Of a stretch of 45,508 nucleotides of DNA, positions 8,226-16,503 are shown piece after piece; the first letter of the stretch is position 1; each line of letters opens with the position of its first letter. Origin of the DNA: Anaerolineaceae bacterium (lineage in GTDB: Bacteria; Chloroflexota; Anaerolineae; Promineifilales; Promineifilaceae); contig PABI01000087.1 of NCBI GenBank assembly GCA_002699125.1, positions 1-45,508 of the forward strand, written 5' to 3'. Made by a program: the position numbers and the translations under genes. The notes under the pieces are model-generated. The model was not told the origin of the DNA. It saw only the letters and a list, made by a program, of their open reading frames with translations, and did not search any database.

Positions 8226-9005
8226 ATGTTTGAAAAGAAACCAAAGTTCGGGCCGGAGCAGTTCCCCGCCGGAGCAGATATTATCCAGCAAGGTGATGTG
8301 CCCGATAAGTTTTATATCATCACCCGGGGCAAGGTCGCTATTGTGCTCCAGCCGCCAGACGGCCTGGATGAGGTCATTGATTATCTGGGCCCTGGTGACT
8401 TTTTTGGCGAGGTGGGGCTGCTAAACCAGAGTCGACGCATGGCCACGGTGCGGGCGGAAACGGCCGTAGGCGTCATGGCCATGGACACCCAAACTTTCCG
8501 CACCTGGATCGAAGGTTCGCCGCTGGTGGCGCAGGAAATTGAAGCGTTGGCCGCCAGGCGCACGCGTGATACCGGTCCGCTGGAACCGGCACCACCCCTG
8601 GATGTGAGCAAACTGCCGGAGAACCTGGTGGAAACGGAAACGGCCGTTGAATCTACTGAACAGTATGACGCAGGTGATCACATCATCCGGCAGGGTGAAC
8701 AGCCGGAGCGATTTTACGTCATCGTAGAAGGGTTTGTGAAGGTGACACACATCGATGCCGGCGGCAAGGAGCATGTGGTTGATTACCTGACGGCCGGCGA
8801 TTATTTTGGCGAGATTGGCTTGCTAGAAGGCGGCGAACGGATTGCCACGGTAACAGCCTTAACCCATGTAAAAGTGGTCTCCTTTGATCGCAACACTTTC
8901 CGCCGCTGGATGCAACAATCCCCCAGCAGCCAGGACGATATCGCCCAAACGGCCGCACGGCGGCGCAAAGACACGGGAATGCTGTCACTGCCGGAGGATG
9001 AGTAG
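8226..9005 (+). CDS. Protein with two tandem cyclic-nucleotide-binding domains
   Basis: A 259-residue soluble protein consisting of two cNMP-binding beta-barrels (about 8-125 and 138-245). Each has the phosphate-binding cassette: FGEVGLLNQSRRMATV (60-75) and FGEIGLLEGGERIATV, with the arginine that contacts the cyclic phosphate. No helix-turn-helix, kinase or channel follows, so it is a sensor without its own output domain, comparable in layout to tandem-domain regulatory subunits. Both domains end in a similar WIEGSP/WMQQSP and RRTRDTG/RRRKDTG tail, indicating internal duplication. The gene starts 12 bp after gnd, so it is probably co-transcribed and may sense cAMP or c-di-GMP-like signals tied to carbon state; this is inference. 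Confidence 0.85.
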   Translation: MFEKKPKFGPEQFPAGADIIQQGDVPDKFYIITRGKVAIVLQPPDGLDEVIDYLGPGDFFGEVGLLNQSRRMATVRAETAVGVMAMDTQTFRTWIEGSPLVAQEIEALAARRTRDTGPLEPAPPLDVSKLPENLVETETAVESTEQYDAGDHIIRQGEQPERFYVIVEGFVKVTHIDAGGKEHVVDYLTAGDYFGEIGLLEGGERIATVTALTHVKVVSFDRNTFRRWMQQSPSSQDDIAQTAARRRKDTGMLSLPEDE

Positions 9006-9037
9006 GCGGTGGCAAGTGAAAAGAGGATGGACTTGCT

Positions 9038-9301
9038 GTGGCTGAGTGTGTGACTTGTGCGTTAACGTTACAGCGCGACAAAGGTGAGGCGCCTTTGTGG
9101 GACAATATTTTTAGAACCCAATATTGGGATGTGGTTCACAGCTACAACACTGGTTTGCCCGGTTGGCTGGTGTTGGTTGCCCGGCGTCACATCGCTGCCA
9201 TTGATGAAATGAGCGAGGCGGAGGCTGCTGAGCTAGGCAATCTGCTGCGCCAGGTTTCTTTGAGCTTAAAGCAGGTCACCGGCTGCCGGAAACATACGTG
9301 A
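9038..9301 (+). CDS. HIT-family protein, N-terminal part (frameshifted)
   Basis: The first 87 codons of a histidine-triad (nucleotide hydrolase/transferase) protein. It has CVTC near the start, a DNIF...YWDVVHSYNTGLPGWLVLVARRHIAAIDEM core and a TGC ending. The frame then meets TGA at 9299-9301 just where family members read K-T-Y-V-x-Q-F-A-E. The continuation lies in another frame (next entry). One additional A in the AAA run near 9291-9294 would restore a single gene of about 155 residues. The GTG start at 9038 has AAGAGG upstream. Confidence 0.75.
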   Translation: MAECVTCALTLQRDKGEAPLWDNIFRTQYWDVVHSYNTGLPGWLVLVARRHIAAIDEMSEAEAAELGNLLRQVSLSLKQVTGCRKHT

Positions 9302-9504
9302 TGCAGTTTGCCGAACACCCCCAACATCCTCATGTGCATTTTCATGTTGTGCCCCGCATGGCGGATCAGCCGGATACGCACCGGGGTCCCCAAATAATGA
9401 ACTATCTCAAAGTTTCAGAAGCAGAATATGTGGATGAAGCGACGATGAATGCGCTGGGCGAAAAGATCCGGCAGGCACTTTCCGCGATGGTCATTAAAAA
9501 GTAA
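9298..9504 (+). CDS. HIT-family protein, C-terminal part with the histidine triad
   Basis: This piece holds the catalytic signature HVHFHVVP, the histidine triad that binds the nucleotide phosphate, followed by RMADQ and an alpha-helical tail. It has no ribosome binding site of its own, and its first Met (MQFAE) corresponds to an internal family position. It is therefore the second half of the gene begun at 9038, displaced by a net -1 change. Whether this is a true pseudogene or a sequencing error cannot be decided here. RpiA starts 21 bp downstream. Confidence 0.75.
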   Translation: MMQFAEHPQHPHVHFHVVPRMADQPDTHRGPQIMNYLKVSEAEYVDEATMNALGEKIRQALSAMVIKK

Positions 9505-9525
9505 AAATATACCCAGGAAATCAAG

Positions 9526-10221
9526 ATGGTTGACATTGCAGAGCTAAAGCGGCAGGCGGCAGAAAAAGCGGTTGAGTTTATTGAGTCTGGGATGGTGGTG
9601 GGATTGGGTACGGGCAGTACGGCCGTTCACGCCACACGCGCTGTCGGCAGATTATTGCAACAGGGCAAGCTGCAAAACATTGTCGCCATCCCCACCTCAG
9701 ACGAAACGGCCCGAGAAGCCGAATCGCTGCAAATTCCTCTGGTGACCTTCGATACCCACCCGATAATTGACATAACAATTGACGGAGCGGACGAGGCCGA
9801 TCCCGACCTGGACGTGATTAAAGGATTAGGCGGCGCGCTGCTGCGGGAAAAGATCGTGGCCGTGGTTTCGCAGCGATTTGTCATTGTGGCCGACCACACC
9901 AAGCGAGTCGCGCAGCTGGGCAGCAAAGCCCCGGTGCCGGTGGAAGTGATTCCCTTTGCTGAACGTCCCGTGACCGACTACTTAAAATCGCTGGGAGCGC
10001 GGGTGGAAAAACGAATGGAAGATGATGGGCAACGGCCGTTCCGCACCGACGAAAACAACATCATCCTCGACTGTTACCTGAAACCCATCGCCAATCCACA
10101 GCAGTTGGCCGCCGCCATCCGCCAGCAGCCTGGCGTGGTTGAGCACGGCCTCTTCCTTGGCCTGGCCACCGACGTTATCTTCGCCACCCCCGACGGCGTG
10201 GAGCACCTTACCCGCCCGTAA
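9526..10221 (+). CDS. rpiA: Ribose-5-phosphate isomerase A
   Basis: A 231-residue cytoplasmic enzyme interconverting ribose 5-phosphate and ribulose 5-phosphate. It has the phosphate-binding GLGTGSTA (26-33), DGADEAD (86-92) with the active-site acids, KGLGGALLREK (99-109) with catalytic Glu108, and EHGLFLGLA near the end. Length and motif spacing match RpiA throughout. It lies in the same plus-strand run as gnd, which makes its ribulose 5-phosphate substrate, so the block covers part of the pentose phosphate pathway. The TAV in STAV and the RP in QRPF are palindrome-encoded. Confidence 0.95.
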   Translation: MVDIAELKRQAAEKAVEFIESGMVVGLGTGSTAVHATRAVGRLLQQGKLQNIVAIPTSDETAREAESLQIPLVTFDTHPIIDITIDGADEADPDLDVIKGLGGALLREKIVAVVSQRFVIVADHTKRVAQLGSKAPVPVEVIPFAERPVTDYLKSLGARVEKRMEDDGQRPFRTDENNIILDCYLKPIANPQQLAAAIRQQPGVVEHGLFLGLATDVIFATPDGVEHLTRP

Positions 10222-10294
10222 CCAGACGACAAGCCGCCTGTAATAAATCTGTAAGCAGTTTTCACTATAGTCACAGCGTCTAAGTTTGTAAGCA

Positions 10295-10353
10295 GGCGAG
10301 TTTGCAACGCACTTTGCACTTTTTACTTATCACTTTTCACTGCCTAACTCGCC
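10295..10353. repeat. Inverted repeat GGCGAGTT / AACTCGCC upstream of the molybdoenzyme
   Basis: GGCGAGTT (10295-10302) is matched by AACTCGCC (10346-10353) just before the AGGAGA ribosome binding site. Related AACTCGCC and ACTCGCCC words occur at 5203-5228, suggesting another low-copy dispersed repeat rather than a specific operator. Confidence 0.4.
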
Positions 10354-10368
10354 CTTCAGGAGAGAATC

Positions 10369-11988
10369 ATGGTCAAAAAATTAGCATTTGGTGGTCTGGT
10401 TAGTTTATTGTTGACGGCGGCTTTAACGGCCGTTCACTTCCTCGCCTCACAACTGATTGGCACTTCCTTCATTCCCTACGATTTCTTTAATTGGATGACC
10501 CGCGTCTTGCCCGGCAATCTCATTACCTTCGGCATCGACATGATGATCGACACGATGCTGGCACTGGGACTGAGCGTGGTTGATTTGGCCAAAACGGCCG
10601 AACGCGCTTCGGCCGTTTTGCAATTTGTGGGCATTGTGGTGGTTTTGGGTGCAGTTATTTTTGCCGTATGGGACCGGCTCAAGCTGCGCCGTCCGCACAT
10701 TGCCGGGCTAATTGTGGGGGCCATTGTTGGCCTGCCCTTGCTCACCATCAGCCGCTCCGTGGCCCAGCTGGACATCTCGCCGCTGCTGAATGGCTTGTGG
10801 CTGCTGGCCAGCTTTTTAGTGTGGGGCTGGTTCATCGGTATGGCATACGGCCGTCTCTATCCCAGCGAAACCGAAATGGAAGCTGAACCGGAAGCTGTTC
10901 CGGCCAATGATGTGCAGGTGATGGATCGGCGGCGCTTTTTGATACAGTTGGGGGCGAGTACGGCCGTCCTCACCGTGGCCGGCACCGGCATTGGGGCCAC
11001 CTTGGCCCGGGCTGAGCGCGCCCGCACTTCTGCCGGTGGGGCCAGTATCAGTTCCGGCGATATCGTCTTCCCCAACGCCAACGATCCCGTCATGCCCGTG
11101 CCCGGCACGCGGCTGGAATACACGCCCGTCTCCGAACATTATCAAGTTTTCCTGCAAACGGAACCGACTATCATTGAAGAAGAAGAGTGGCAGCTGCCCA
11201 TCACCGGCATGGTCGATAATCCACGCATGTTTACCTTGCAGCAGTTCCGCGATGAGTTTGAATCGTTTGATCAGTTTGTCACCCTTACCTGTATTTCTGG
11301 GCGCGTGGGGACCGGACTCATCAGCACCACCAAATGGACCGGTGCCAGCGCCCAGGACGTGCTGGCAGCCGTCGGCGTGCAGCCGGAAGCCAAATATCTA
11401 TTCATCACCTCTGGTGATGGCTTTTATGAATCTGTCGATTTGGAACTGATTCGCAACGACCGGCGCATCATGTTTTGCTACGCCTGGGACGATAAGCTGC
11501 TGCCCAAAGACCACGGCTTCCCGCTGCGCATCTGGATTCCCGACCGGTATGGCATGAAGCAGCCCAAATGGATCACCGGCATCGAAGTGACCGATGAATA
11601 TCAGCCCGGCTACTGGGTGGAGCGCAACTGGGACGAAGTAGCCCGCGTCAAAGCCACCTCCGTCATTGACACCGTGGCAGTAGACAACGTCGGGGCGGTC
11701 GATGGCCAGCAGGTGATTCCGGTGGGTGGCATTGCCTACGCTGGGGCGCGCGGCATTGGCGGCGTGGAAGTGCGCGTAGATGGCGGTGAATGGCAGCCGG
11801 CCCAACTGCGTGCGCCGCTATCAGAAACCACCTGGGTAATCTGGCGCTACGAATGGCCCTTCAGTGAAGGCGACCACCTCTTTGAAGTGCGCTGCACCGA
11901 AGCTGACGGTACGCCGCAAATCGAAGAAGCGCATGACGCTCGTCCCGATGGTTCTTCCGGCATTCACAGCTACGAAGCGGCCGTTTAA
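10369..11988 (+). CDS. Membrane-anchored sulfite-oxidase-fold molybdopterin oxidoreductase
   Basis: A 539-residue protein. Residues 5-160 contain about five hydrophobic helices. An internal twin-arginine-like segment, DRRRFLIQLGAS (186-197), and a hydrophobic stretch ending in ATLARA follow. The remainder is an extracytoplasmic sulfite-oxidase-type Moco domain: Cys308 in TLTCISG is the expected molybdenum ligand, GFPLRIWIPDRYG and PKWITGIEV are conserved blocks, and a C-terminal immunoglobulin-like Mo-co dimerisation domain (about 440-539) ends the chain. Family members oxidise sulfite or reduce sulfoxides; the acceptor here is unknown. The membrane part may pass electrons to quinone, but no clear haem-ligand pair is evident. 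The start ATG has AGGAGA five bases upstream. Confidence 0.85.
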   Translation: MVKKLAFGGLVSLLLTAALTAVHFLASQLIGTSFIPYDFFNWMTRVLPGNLITFGIDMMIDTMLALGLSVVDLAKTAERASAVLQFVGIVVVLGAVIFAVWDRLKLRRPHIAGLIVGAIVGLPLLTISRSVAQLDISPLLNGLWLLASFLVWGWFIGMAYGRLYPSETEMEAEPEAVPANDVQVMDRRRFLIQLGASTAVLTVAGTGIGATLARAERARTSAGGASISSGDIVFPNANDPVMPVPGTRLEYTPVSEHYQVFLQTEPTIIEEEEWQLPITGMVDNPRMFTLQQFRDEFESFDQFVTLTCISGRVGTGLISTTKWTGASAQDVLAAVGVQPEAKYLFITSGDGFYESVDLELIRNDRRIMFCYAWDDKLLPKDHGFPLRIWIPDRYGMKQPKWITGIEVTDEYQPGYWVERNWDEVARVKATSVIDTVAVDNVGAVDGQQVIPVGGIAYAGARGIGGVEVRVDGGEWQPAQLRAPLSETTWVIWRYEWPFSEGDHLFEVRCTEADGTPQIEEAHDARPDGSSGIHSYEAAV

Positions 11989-11989
11989 C

Positions 11990-12018
11990 TCTCTGCACTC
12001 TCCGCGCCTCTGCAGTTC
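11990..12018. repeat. CTCTGC-CTCCGCG dispersed repeat copy
   Basis: CTCTCTGCAC, CTCCGCGCC and CTCTGCAG follow one another directly after the molybdoenzyme stop. The same words recur at 16453-16483 and, inverted, at 40600-40632. Confidence 0.5.
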
Positions 12019-12040
12019 GTTTTTTTAGCAGCCTCGCCGG

Positions 12041-12046
12041 TATAAT
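12041..12046 (+). promoter_or_regulatory. Candidate -10 element (TATAAT)
   Basis: A perfect TATAAT lies 52 bp upstream of the glycosyltransferase start. The -35 region (TTCGTT about 19 bp upstream) is poor. It immediately precedes a hairpin, so its use is uncertain. Confidence 0.3.
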
Positions 12047-12049
12047 ACG

Positions 12050-12084
12050 ATGGCTTCAGGCAGTTGCCCGAAGCCATTTTGTTT
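12050..12084 (+). terminator. Intrinsic terminator-like hairpin
   Basis: ATGGCTTC (12050-12057) pairs with GAAGCCAT (12070-12077), with an inner GGC/GCC pair and an AGTT loop, followed by TTTTGTTT. It would end the molybdoenzyme transcript or attenuate the next gene. The ATG inside its 5' arm is in frame with the next gene but is unlikely to be the start. Confidence 0.65.
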
Positions 12085-12097
12085 GCCTGGGAGAAAG

Positions 12098-14140
12098 ATG
12101 CTGCGAATTTCAGAGAAGCGGTTGGTTCTGTTCAGCGGGCTGGCGGTGATGCTGCTGGCGGGTTGGTTATATTGGCGCACGCTGCGGCTGCCGCTCATTT
12201 ACGACACGCTGCTGCACATTCGCATTGTTGGCGGATTGAACTTTGCCTCGGTTTGGCTGCCCACCGAGGCGTTTGGCTTTTACCGGCCGATGACGTTTTT
12301 TCCCATGCTGGTGATAAATTCATTGTTTGATGGCTATCCGGCGTGGCTGCTGCATGGCAACAACATTTTGCAGCACGCGGCCAATGCCGGTTTGCTGGTC
12401 TGGCTAAGCTGGCGGCTGTGGCCCAATTGGCGGCGCGCAGCGGCCGCTGGTGCCATTTTTGCTGTTATTCCATTCTCTTACCAGGCGGTGTCTATCTATG
12501 GTCACAATGTACACCCGGCAATGACGGGGTTGGTCCTGTTGGGGCTGCATGGGTATCTAACGGCCGTTTCCCGCCCAACCTCACGCAAATGGTGGATCAT
12601 CACCTGGTTTTTGTTTGTTGTGATGGTGTTAACGCACGAGACTGTGGTGCTTTTTGGTGGCTTTGCGGCGTTGGTTCACCTTAACTACCGGCCAGAAGCA
12701 CTGGGTAAATGGCTGGGAAGCTTGCGCCAAAAGGCGTGGCGCGCGCTGCTGCGGCTGCCCTGGCTGCACTTTCTTCTGGCCGGGGTACTCTATCTGATTA
12801 TCTACCAATTTTTGCCCATTAGCCGCGCGCCCCAGGTTGAGGTGACCGGTACGAGTTTGTGGCTGAATTTTTTGTATTTGCTGCAAGCGGCCGTTTTCCC
12901 TTTAGCCTGGTTTGCCCATTTGCTGCCCAATGTGAGCGGCGTGTGGGTGACGCTCGTGAGCGGTGGTCTGGTTGTTGCGGCCACAGGCTGGCTGGCCTGG
13001 CAGCGACCGAACTGGCGCAAGCCGCTGCTGCTGGCCTGGGGCTGGTGGGCCGGGGCCAGCGTGCTTATTGGGTTGACGCTGCCGACAGGATATTTGCTGC
13101 GTGGCCCGCGCCTGCTCTATTTGGGCGGTGTGGGCGCGGCACTGCTGTGGGCACTTCTGCTGGACGGTATCTGGCCACAGGTTAACAGTACCCTCACCCC
13201 ACCAGCCCTCTCCCTCAAGGGCGAGGGAGCTAATTCCCTCCCTCTGTCAGGGGGAGGGCTAGGGAGGGGGTTGGTATGGACGGCCGTTCTCGGTTTCATC
13301 CTCATCACCAGCGGCCAATTTGTGCAAACCAAGCTGGATGAGTATGAGCAGCTCACCCAGCCCGTGCCTGTTATGCAGCAGGCCCATATTCTCAACGATG
13401 CCGAAATATTGTTGATTAATTTACCACAATGGCTGGACGTACCGCCCAACACCTACGCCGTTGGTGTGGAGTTTGTGACCATGCTGGGCGATTATCTATT
13501 TGTGGAGGAGTTAACGTCGGCCAACTTGACCGGAGAACATGAAGCATGGGCGGTTAGCCTGCCAGAGCTGCAAAGCAGCCAGGCGTATGCTTACGGTATT
13601 CAGGACCAGCATGAATGGCCAACTGCGTTCAACGACCGGCCGCGCCACATTTTTATCACTTATTTTTTAGCGGACGGGCCAGAGACGCACCACACGGGAT
13701 ATGTGCTGCCAAGAGCGGCCCTCCCGCCCATTGCGCCGCCGAATTCCATTGCCCAATTTGGTGTCTACAATCTCACCGAAGCGGCCGCAGAGGCGTGTAA
13801 CGGCATAGTCACTGTCTCGTCGCGTTGGCTGGCTGACGATACAAACATTCCCGACACAACCTCAATTTTTGCGCAGGTGCTGGATGCGGACGGCAGTCTC
13901 CTCACCCAGGCAGATGGTCCCCCATTAGGTATACGGCCTGGCTTGCTGGCTGCCTCCCCAGACGATCTGCTGGTGGATATGCGGGGAATGGAACTGGTTG
14001 AAGGGGAAACGGCCGTGCCGCACACCGTACTCGTAGGGGTTTATGATTTTGCCAGCGGCGAGCGCAGCCCCGCCACTGATGCCACCGGCCAGCCGTTGCC
14101 AGATGATGCCTGGCGCTTGCCAGTTGCTAATTGCCGCTAG
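12098..14140 (+). CDS. Multi-pass GT-C-type glycosyltransferase-like membrane protein
   Basis: A 680-residue protein with about ten to twelve hydrophobic helices in the first 430 residues and a soluble C-terminal domain (about 430-680) outside the membrane. The loop after helix 1 has LIYDTLLHIR with an acidic residue, and FYRPMTFFPML then HGNNILQHAAN follow. This YRP plus Asn/His pattern is typical of PMT/ArnT-like GT-C enzymes that use polyprenyl-phosphate sugars. The start ATG at 12098 has GGGAGA upstream; an in-frame ATG at 12050 lies in the terminator hairpin. A repeat-derived insert encodes about residues 365-392. Acceptor and sugar are unknown. Confidence in GT-C membership is moderate, as no exact family was recognised. 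Confidence 0.7.
   Translation: MLRISEKRLVLFSGLAVMLLAGWLYWRTLRLPLIYDTLLHIRIVGGLNFASVWLPTEAFGFYRPMTFFPMLVINSLFDGYPAWLLHGNNILQHAANAGLLVWLSWRLWPNWRRAAAAGAIFAVIPFSYQAVSIYGHNVHPAMTGLVLLGLHGYLTAVSRPTSRKWWIITWFLFVVMVLTHETVVLFGGFAALVHLNYRPEALGKWLGSLRQKAWRALLRLPWLHFLLAGVLYLIIYQFLPISRAPQVEVTGTSLWLNFLYLLQAAVFPLAWFAHLLPNVSGVWVTLVSGGLVVAATGWLAWQRPNWRKPLLLAWGWWAGASVLIGLTLPTGYLLRGPRLLYLGGVGAALLWALLLDGIWPQVNSTLTPPALSLKGEGANSLPLSGGGLGRGLVWTAVLGFILITSGQFVQTKLDEYEQLTQPVPVMQQAHILNDAEILLINLPQWLDVPPNTYAVGVEFVTMLGDYLFVEELTSANLTGEHEAWAVSLPELQSSQAYAYGIQDQHEWPTAFNDRPRHIFITYFLADGPETHHTGYVLPRAALPPIAPPNSIAQFGVYNLTEAAAEACNGIVTVSSRWLADDTNIPDTTSIFAQVLDADGSLLTQADGPPLGIRPGLLAASPDDLLVDMRGMELVEGETAVPHTVLVGVYDFASGERSPATDATGQPLPDDAWRLPVANCR
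13191..13273. repeat. CCCTCTCCC-type repeat inserted in frame in a coding sequence
   Basis: CCCTCACCCCACCAGCCCTC opens the element and GGGAGGGCTAGGGAGGGGG closes it, with inverted CCCTC and GAGGG blocks between. A second copy is intergenic at 36091-36143. Here it adds a Pro/Leu/Gly-rich peptide (TPPALSLKGEG and LPLSGGGLGRG) between two membrane helices without breaking the frame. Confidence 0.8.
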
Positions 14141-14212
14141 GCCACGTCACGGCGAGCCGTGGCGCAGCATGTTACAATGAAGGAAACTGTTTTTAGATCA
14201 TAGGAGGTAGGC

Positions 14213-16438
14213 ATGTTGGATCAATTGCAAGCTCGGGTTTGGGATTGGTTCAAGGGCGGCGATGCCGAAGCGGGTGACGGGAAGTTTGGCACGTTTCCCG
14301 GTGTTTTTACCCCAACTGTCTTAACCATTTTGGGCGCCATCATGTACCTGAGATTGGGTCAGGTGGTGGGCAATGCCGGTTTACTGGGAACCATCCTCAT
14401 CATTTTGCTGGCACATGTTATTACTGTTTCCACCGGTTTGGCTGTGTCTTCGGTTGTGACCAACACGCGCGTGGGCGCTGGGGGCGCGTTTGCCATCATT
14501 TCACAATCGTTGGGGCTGGAAGTTGGCGGCAGCGTGGGCATCCCACTTTTTATTGCCCAGGGCATTTCGGTGGCGCTTTACGTGCTGGCCTTTGCCGAGG
14601 CGTGGCTGCGCATTTTCCCCACCCACTCTATTCTTTTGATATCGCTGCTTACCTTTGTGGTGGTATTTGGCATTGCCTACGTAAGCGCCCAATTTGCCGC
14701 CCGCATTCAGTATCTCATTTTGGGCATCGTGGGTTTGTCGCTGTTTTCGGTTTTGTTGGGAAGTTTTCCCATTGCCGGGCGGGCTGGGTTGACAGAAACG
14801 GCCGTTCTCTGGGGCAGCTTCAGAGATTGGAGCTTTTGGGAAGCGTTTGCCATCTTCTTTCCCGCCGTTACCGGCATCATGGTAGGGATCAGCTTAAGCG
14901 GCTCTTTGCGTGAACCGCGGCGCAGCATTCCGCTGGGAACCATGAGCGCCATCGGTTTGACGGTGGTTATTTACCTGCTGCTCACCTACTGGCTCTCTCG
15001 CGCCGCATCGGTTGATGAATTATTGACCAACAGCACCATCATGGTAGATAAAGCATTTTGGGGCTGGACAATTTTGGCCGGGATGTTGGGTGCCACCTTT
15101 TCTTCTGCCCTGGGGTCACTGGTGGCCGCGCCGCGCGTGATGCAGGCATTGGCGCAGCACGGTATTCTGCCCTTTAGCAACACGCTTGCCCAACAAACCG
15201 AGCAGGGTGAACCGCGTCCTGCTCTGTACGCAACGGGAGCCATTGGTTTTATTACCTTGATCATTGCTTTGGCCAGCGGCGGTGGCCTGAACGCGGTGGC
15301 CAGCATCATTACCATGTTCTTTTTAATCACCTATGGTATGCTCAACCTGGTTGTGCTCATTGAGCAAATGTTGAGCACCGTCAGCTTTCGGCCCACGTTT
15401 CGCGTGCCGCGCATCGTACCGCTTATTGGCGTGGTCGGTTGCCTCTTTGTCATGTTTTTGATCAATCCAGTTTTTAGTCTCGTGGCGCTGGTGGTTGTGC
15501 TGTTAGTTTATGGCTATCTGATGCGACGCAATCTGGAATATTTGCCAACTGACGTGCGCAGCGGCATGTTTTTGTCGCTGGCTGAATGGGCGGCCACGCG
15601 CGTCAGCCATCTGCCGCCTGCTGTAAAGCGGACCTGGAAGCCATTTGTATTGGCACCGATTGTGAAAACCCAGGAGCTAACCGGCAGCTATCGCTTTTTG
15701 CGGGCGCTGGCCAAACCACAAGGGGCCATTCACGCCTTGGGCATTTACCCGGAAGGGGATGATACGGCATTAAAAGGATTGTCTAACCTGACGGATGCTT
15801 TTTCTGATGAAGGTATTTTTGCCCGCACCACGCTTTTGGAAGAATCAGACATGGTAAACGGCGTGCGGGCTGCCACCCAGATTTTGCGCAGTACGTTTTT
15901 TAGGCCCAACTTGCTCTTTTTGAATTTGCGGGCCGAATCTGATTTGGCTATGTTGCAGCAGTTGGTGGATAAAACGGCCGCTTACAACCTGGGCATCGTC
16001 CTTCTGGCGCGTCACATGGTGCGCGATTTGGGGCGGCAGCACCTCATCAATGTGTGGATTTCTCACCAAAGTGATGATTGGCAGATTGACTTGCAGTGGA
16101 GCAATTCTGATCTGGCGCTGCTGCTGGCCTACCAGCTTACCCAAAACTGGTCTGGTAAAATAAACATGTGCCTGGCCATAGACGAGGATAGGGACCCGGA
16201 GCCGGCCGAGACCTTTCTGCAAGAATTGGCCGATCTGGCTCGCCTGCCGCGCAATACAGAGGTCACCGTAATACAGGCACCCTTTACCGAGGCCCTGCAA
16301 ATGGTTCCCCGGGCCGACCTGGCCATTTTTGGCTTGCCGAATCCGGCCCAGCTTACATTTTGCCAGGAAATTGTGGCGGCTGTCGATGGCTCTTGCCTGT
16401 TCGTCCGGGACTCCGGTGAAGAGAGTGCGCTTGCCTAA
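14213..16438 (+). CDS. Cation-chloride cotransporter-like APC-superfamily permease (SLC12-like)
   Basis: A 741-residue protein. Residues 25-460 hold about twelve membrane helices. The first begins TFPGVFTPTVLTILGAIMYL and continues LRLGQVVGNAGL, the hallmark of NKCC/KCC carriers. TRVGAGGAFAIISQSLGLE and the unwound-helix GISLSGSLREPRRSIPLGT follow, matching the family's GANxSGDLxxPxxxIPxGT element. The C-terminal 250 residues form a cytosolic domain like the eukaryotic SLC12 tail, including LNLRAESD and LFGLPNPAQ-type UspA-like strands. Expected role: coupled Cl- with K+ or Na+ transport, or amino-acid transport in some bacterial relatives. The start has a strong AGGAGG (14202-14207). An intrinsic stem (CACGG/CCGTG) lies just upstream. 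Confidence 0.85.
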   Translation: MLDQLQARVWDWFKGGDAEAGDGKFGTFPGVFTPTVLTILGAIMYLRLGQVVGNAGLLGTILIILLAHVITVSTGLAVSSVVTNTRVGAGGAFAIISQSLGLEVGGSVGIPLFIAQGISVALYVLAFAEAWLRIFPTHSILLISLLTFVVVFGIAYVSAQFAARIQYLILGIVGLSLFSVLLGSFPIAGRAGLTETAVLWGSFRDWSFWEAFAIFFPAVTGIMVGISLSGSLREPRRSIPLGTMSAIGLTVVIYLLLTYWLSRAASVDELLTNSTIMVDKAFWGWTILAGMLGATFSSALGSLVAAPRVMQALAQHGILPFSNTLAQQTEQGEPRPALYATGAIGFITLIIALASGGGLNAVASIITMFFLITYGMLNLVVLIEQMLSTVSFRPTFRVPRIVPLIGVVGCLFVMFLINPVFSLVALVVVLLVYGYLMRRNLEYLPTDVRSGMFLSLAEWAATRVSHLPPAVKRTWKPFVLAPIVKTQELTGSYRFLRALAKPQGAIHALGIYPEGDDTALKGLSNLTDAFSDEGIFARTTLLEESDMVNGVRAATQILRSTFFRPNLLFLNLRAESDLAMLQQLVDKTAAYNLGIVLLARHMVRDLGRQHLINVWISHQSDDWQIDLQWSNSDLALLLAYQLTQNWSGKINMCLAIDEDRDPEPAETFLQELADLARLPRNTEVTVIQAPFTEALQMVPRADLAIFGLPNPAQLTFCQEIVAAVDGSCLFVRDSGEESALA

Positions 16439-16452
16439 TGCAATCCAAATAC

Positions 16453-16483
16453 CTTTGCGTTCTCCGCGTCCTTTGCGGTTAAT
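16453..16483. repeat. CTCCGCGTCCTTTGCGG dispersed repeat copy
   Basis: CCTTTGCGTTCTCCGCGTCC then TTTGCGGTTAAT fills the gap between the transporter and the HhH protein. It is a member of the family seen at 11990 and 40600. Confidence 0.55.
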
Positions 16484-16503
16484 TATTATTGAAGGAGCAA
16501 AAG

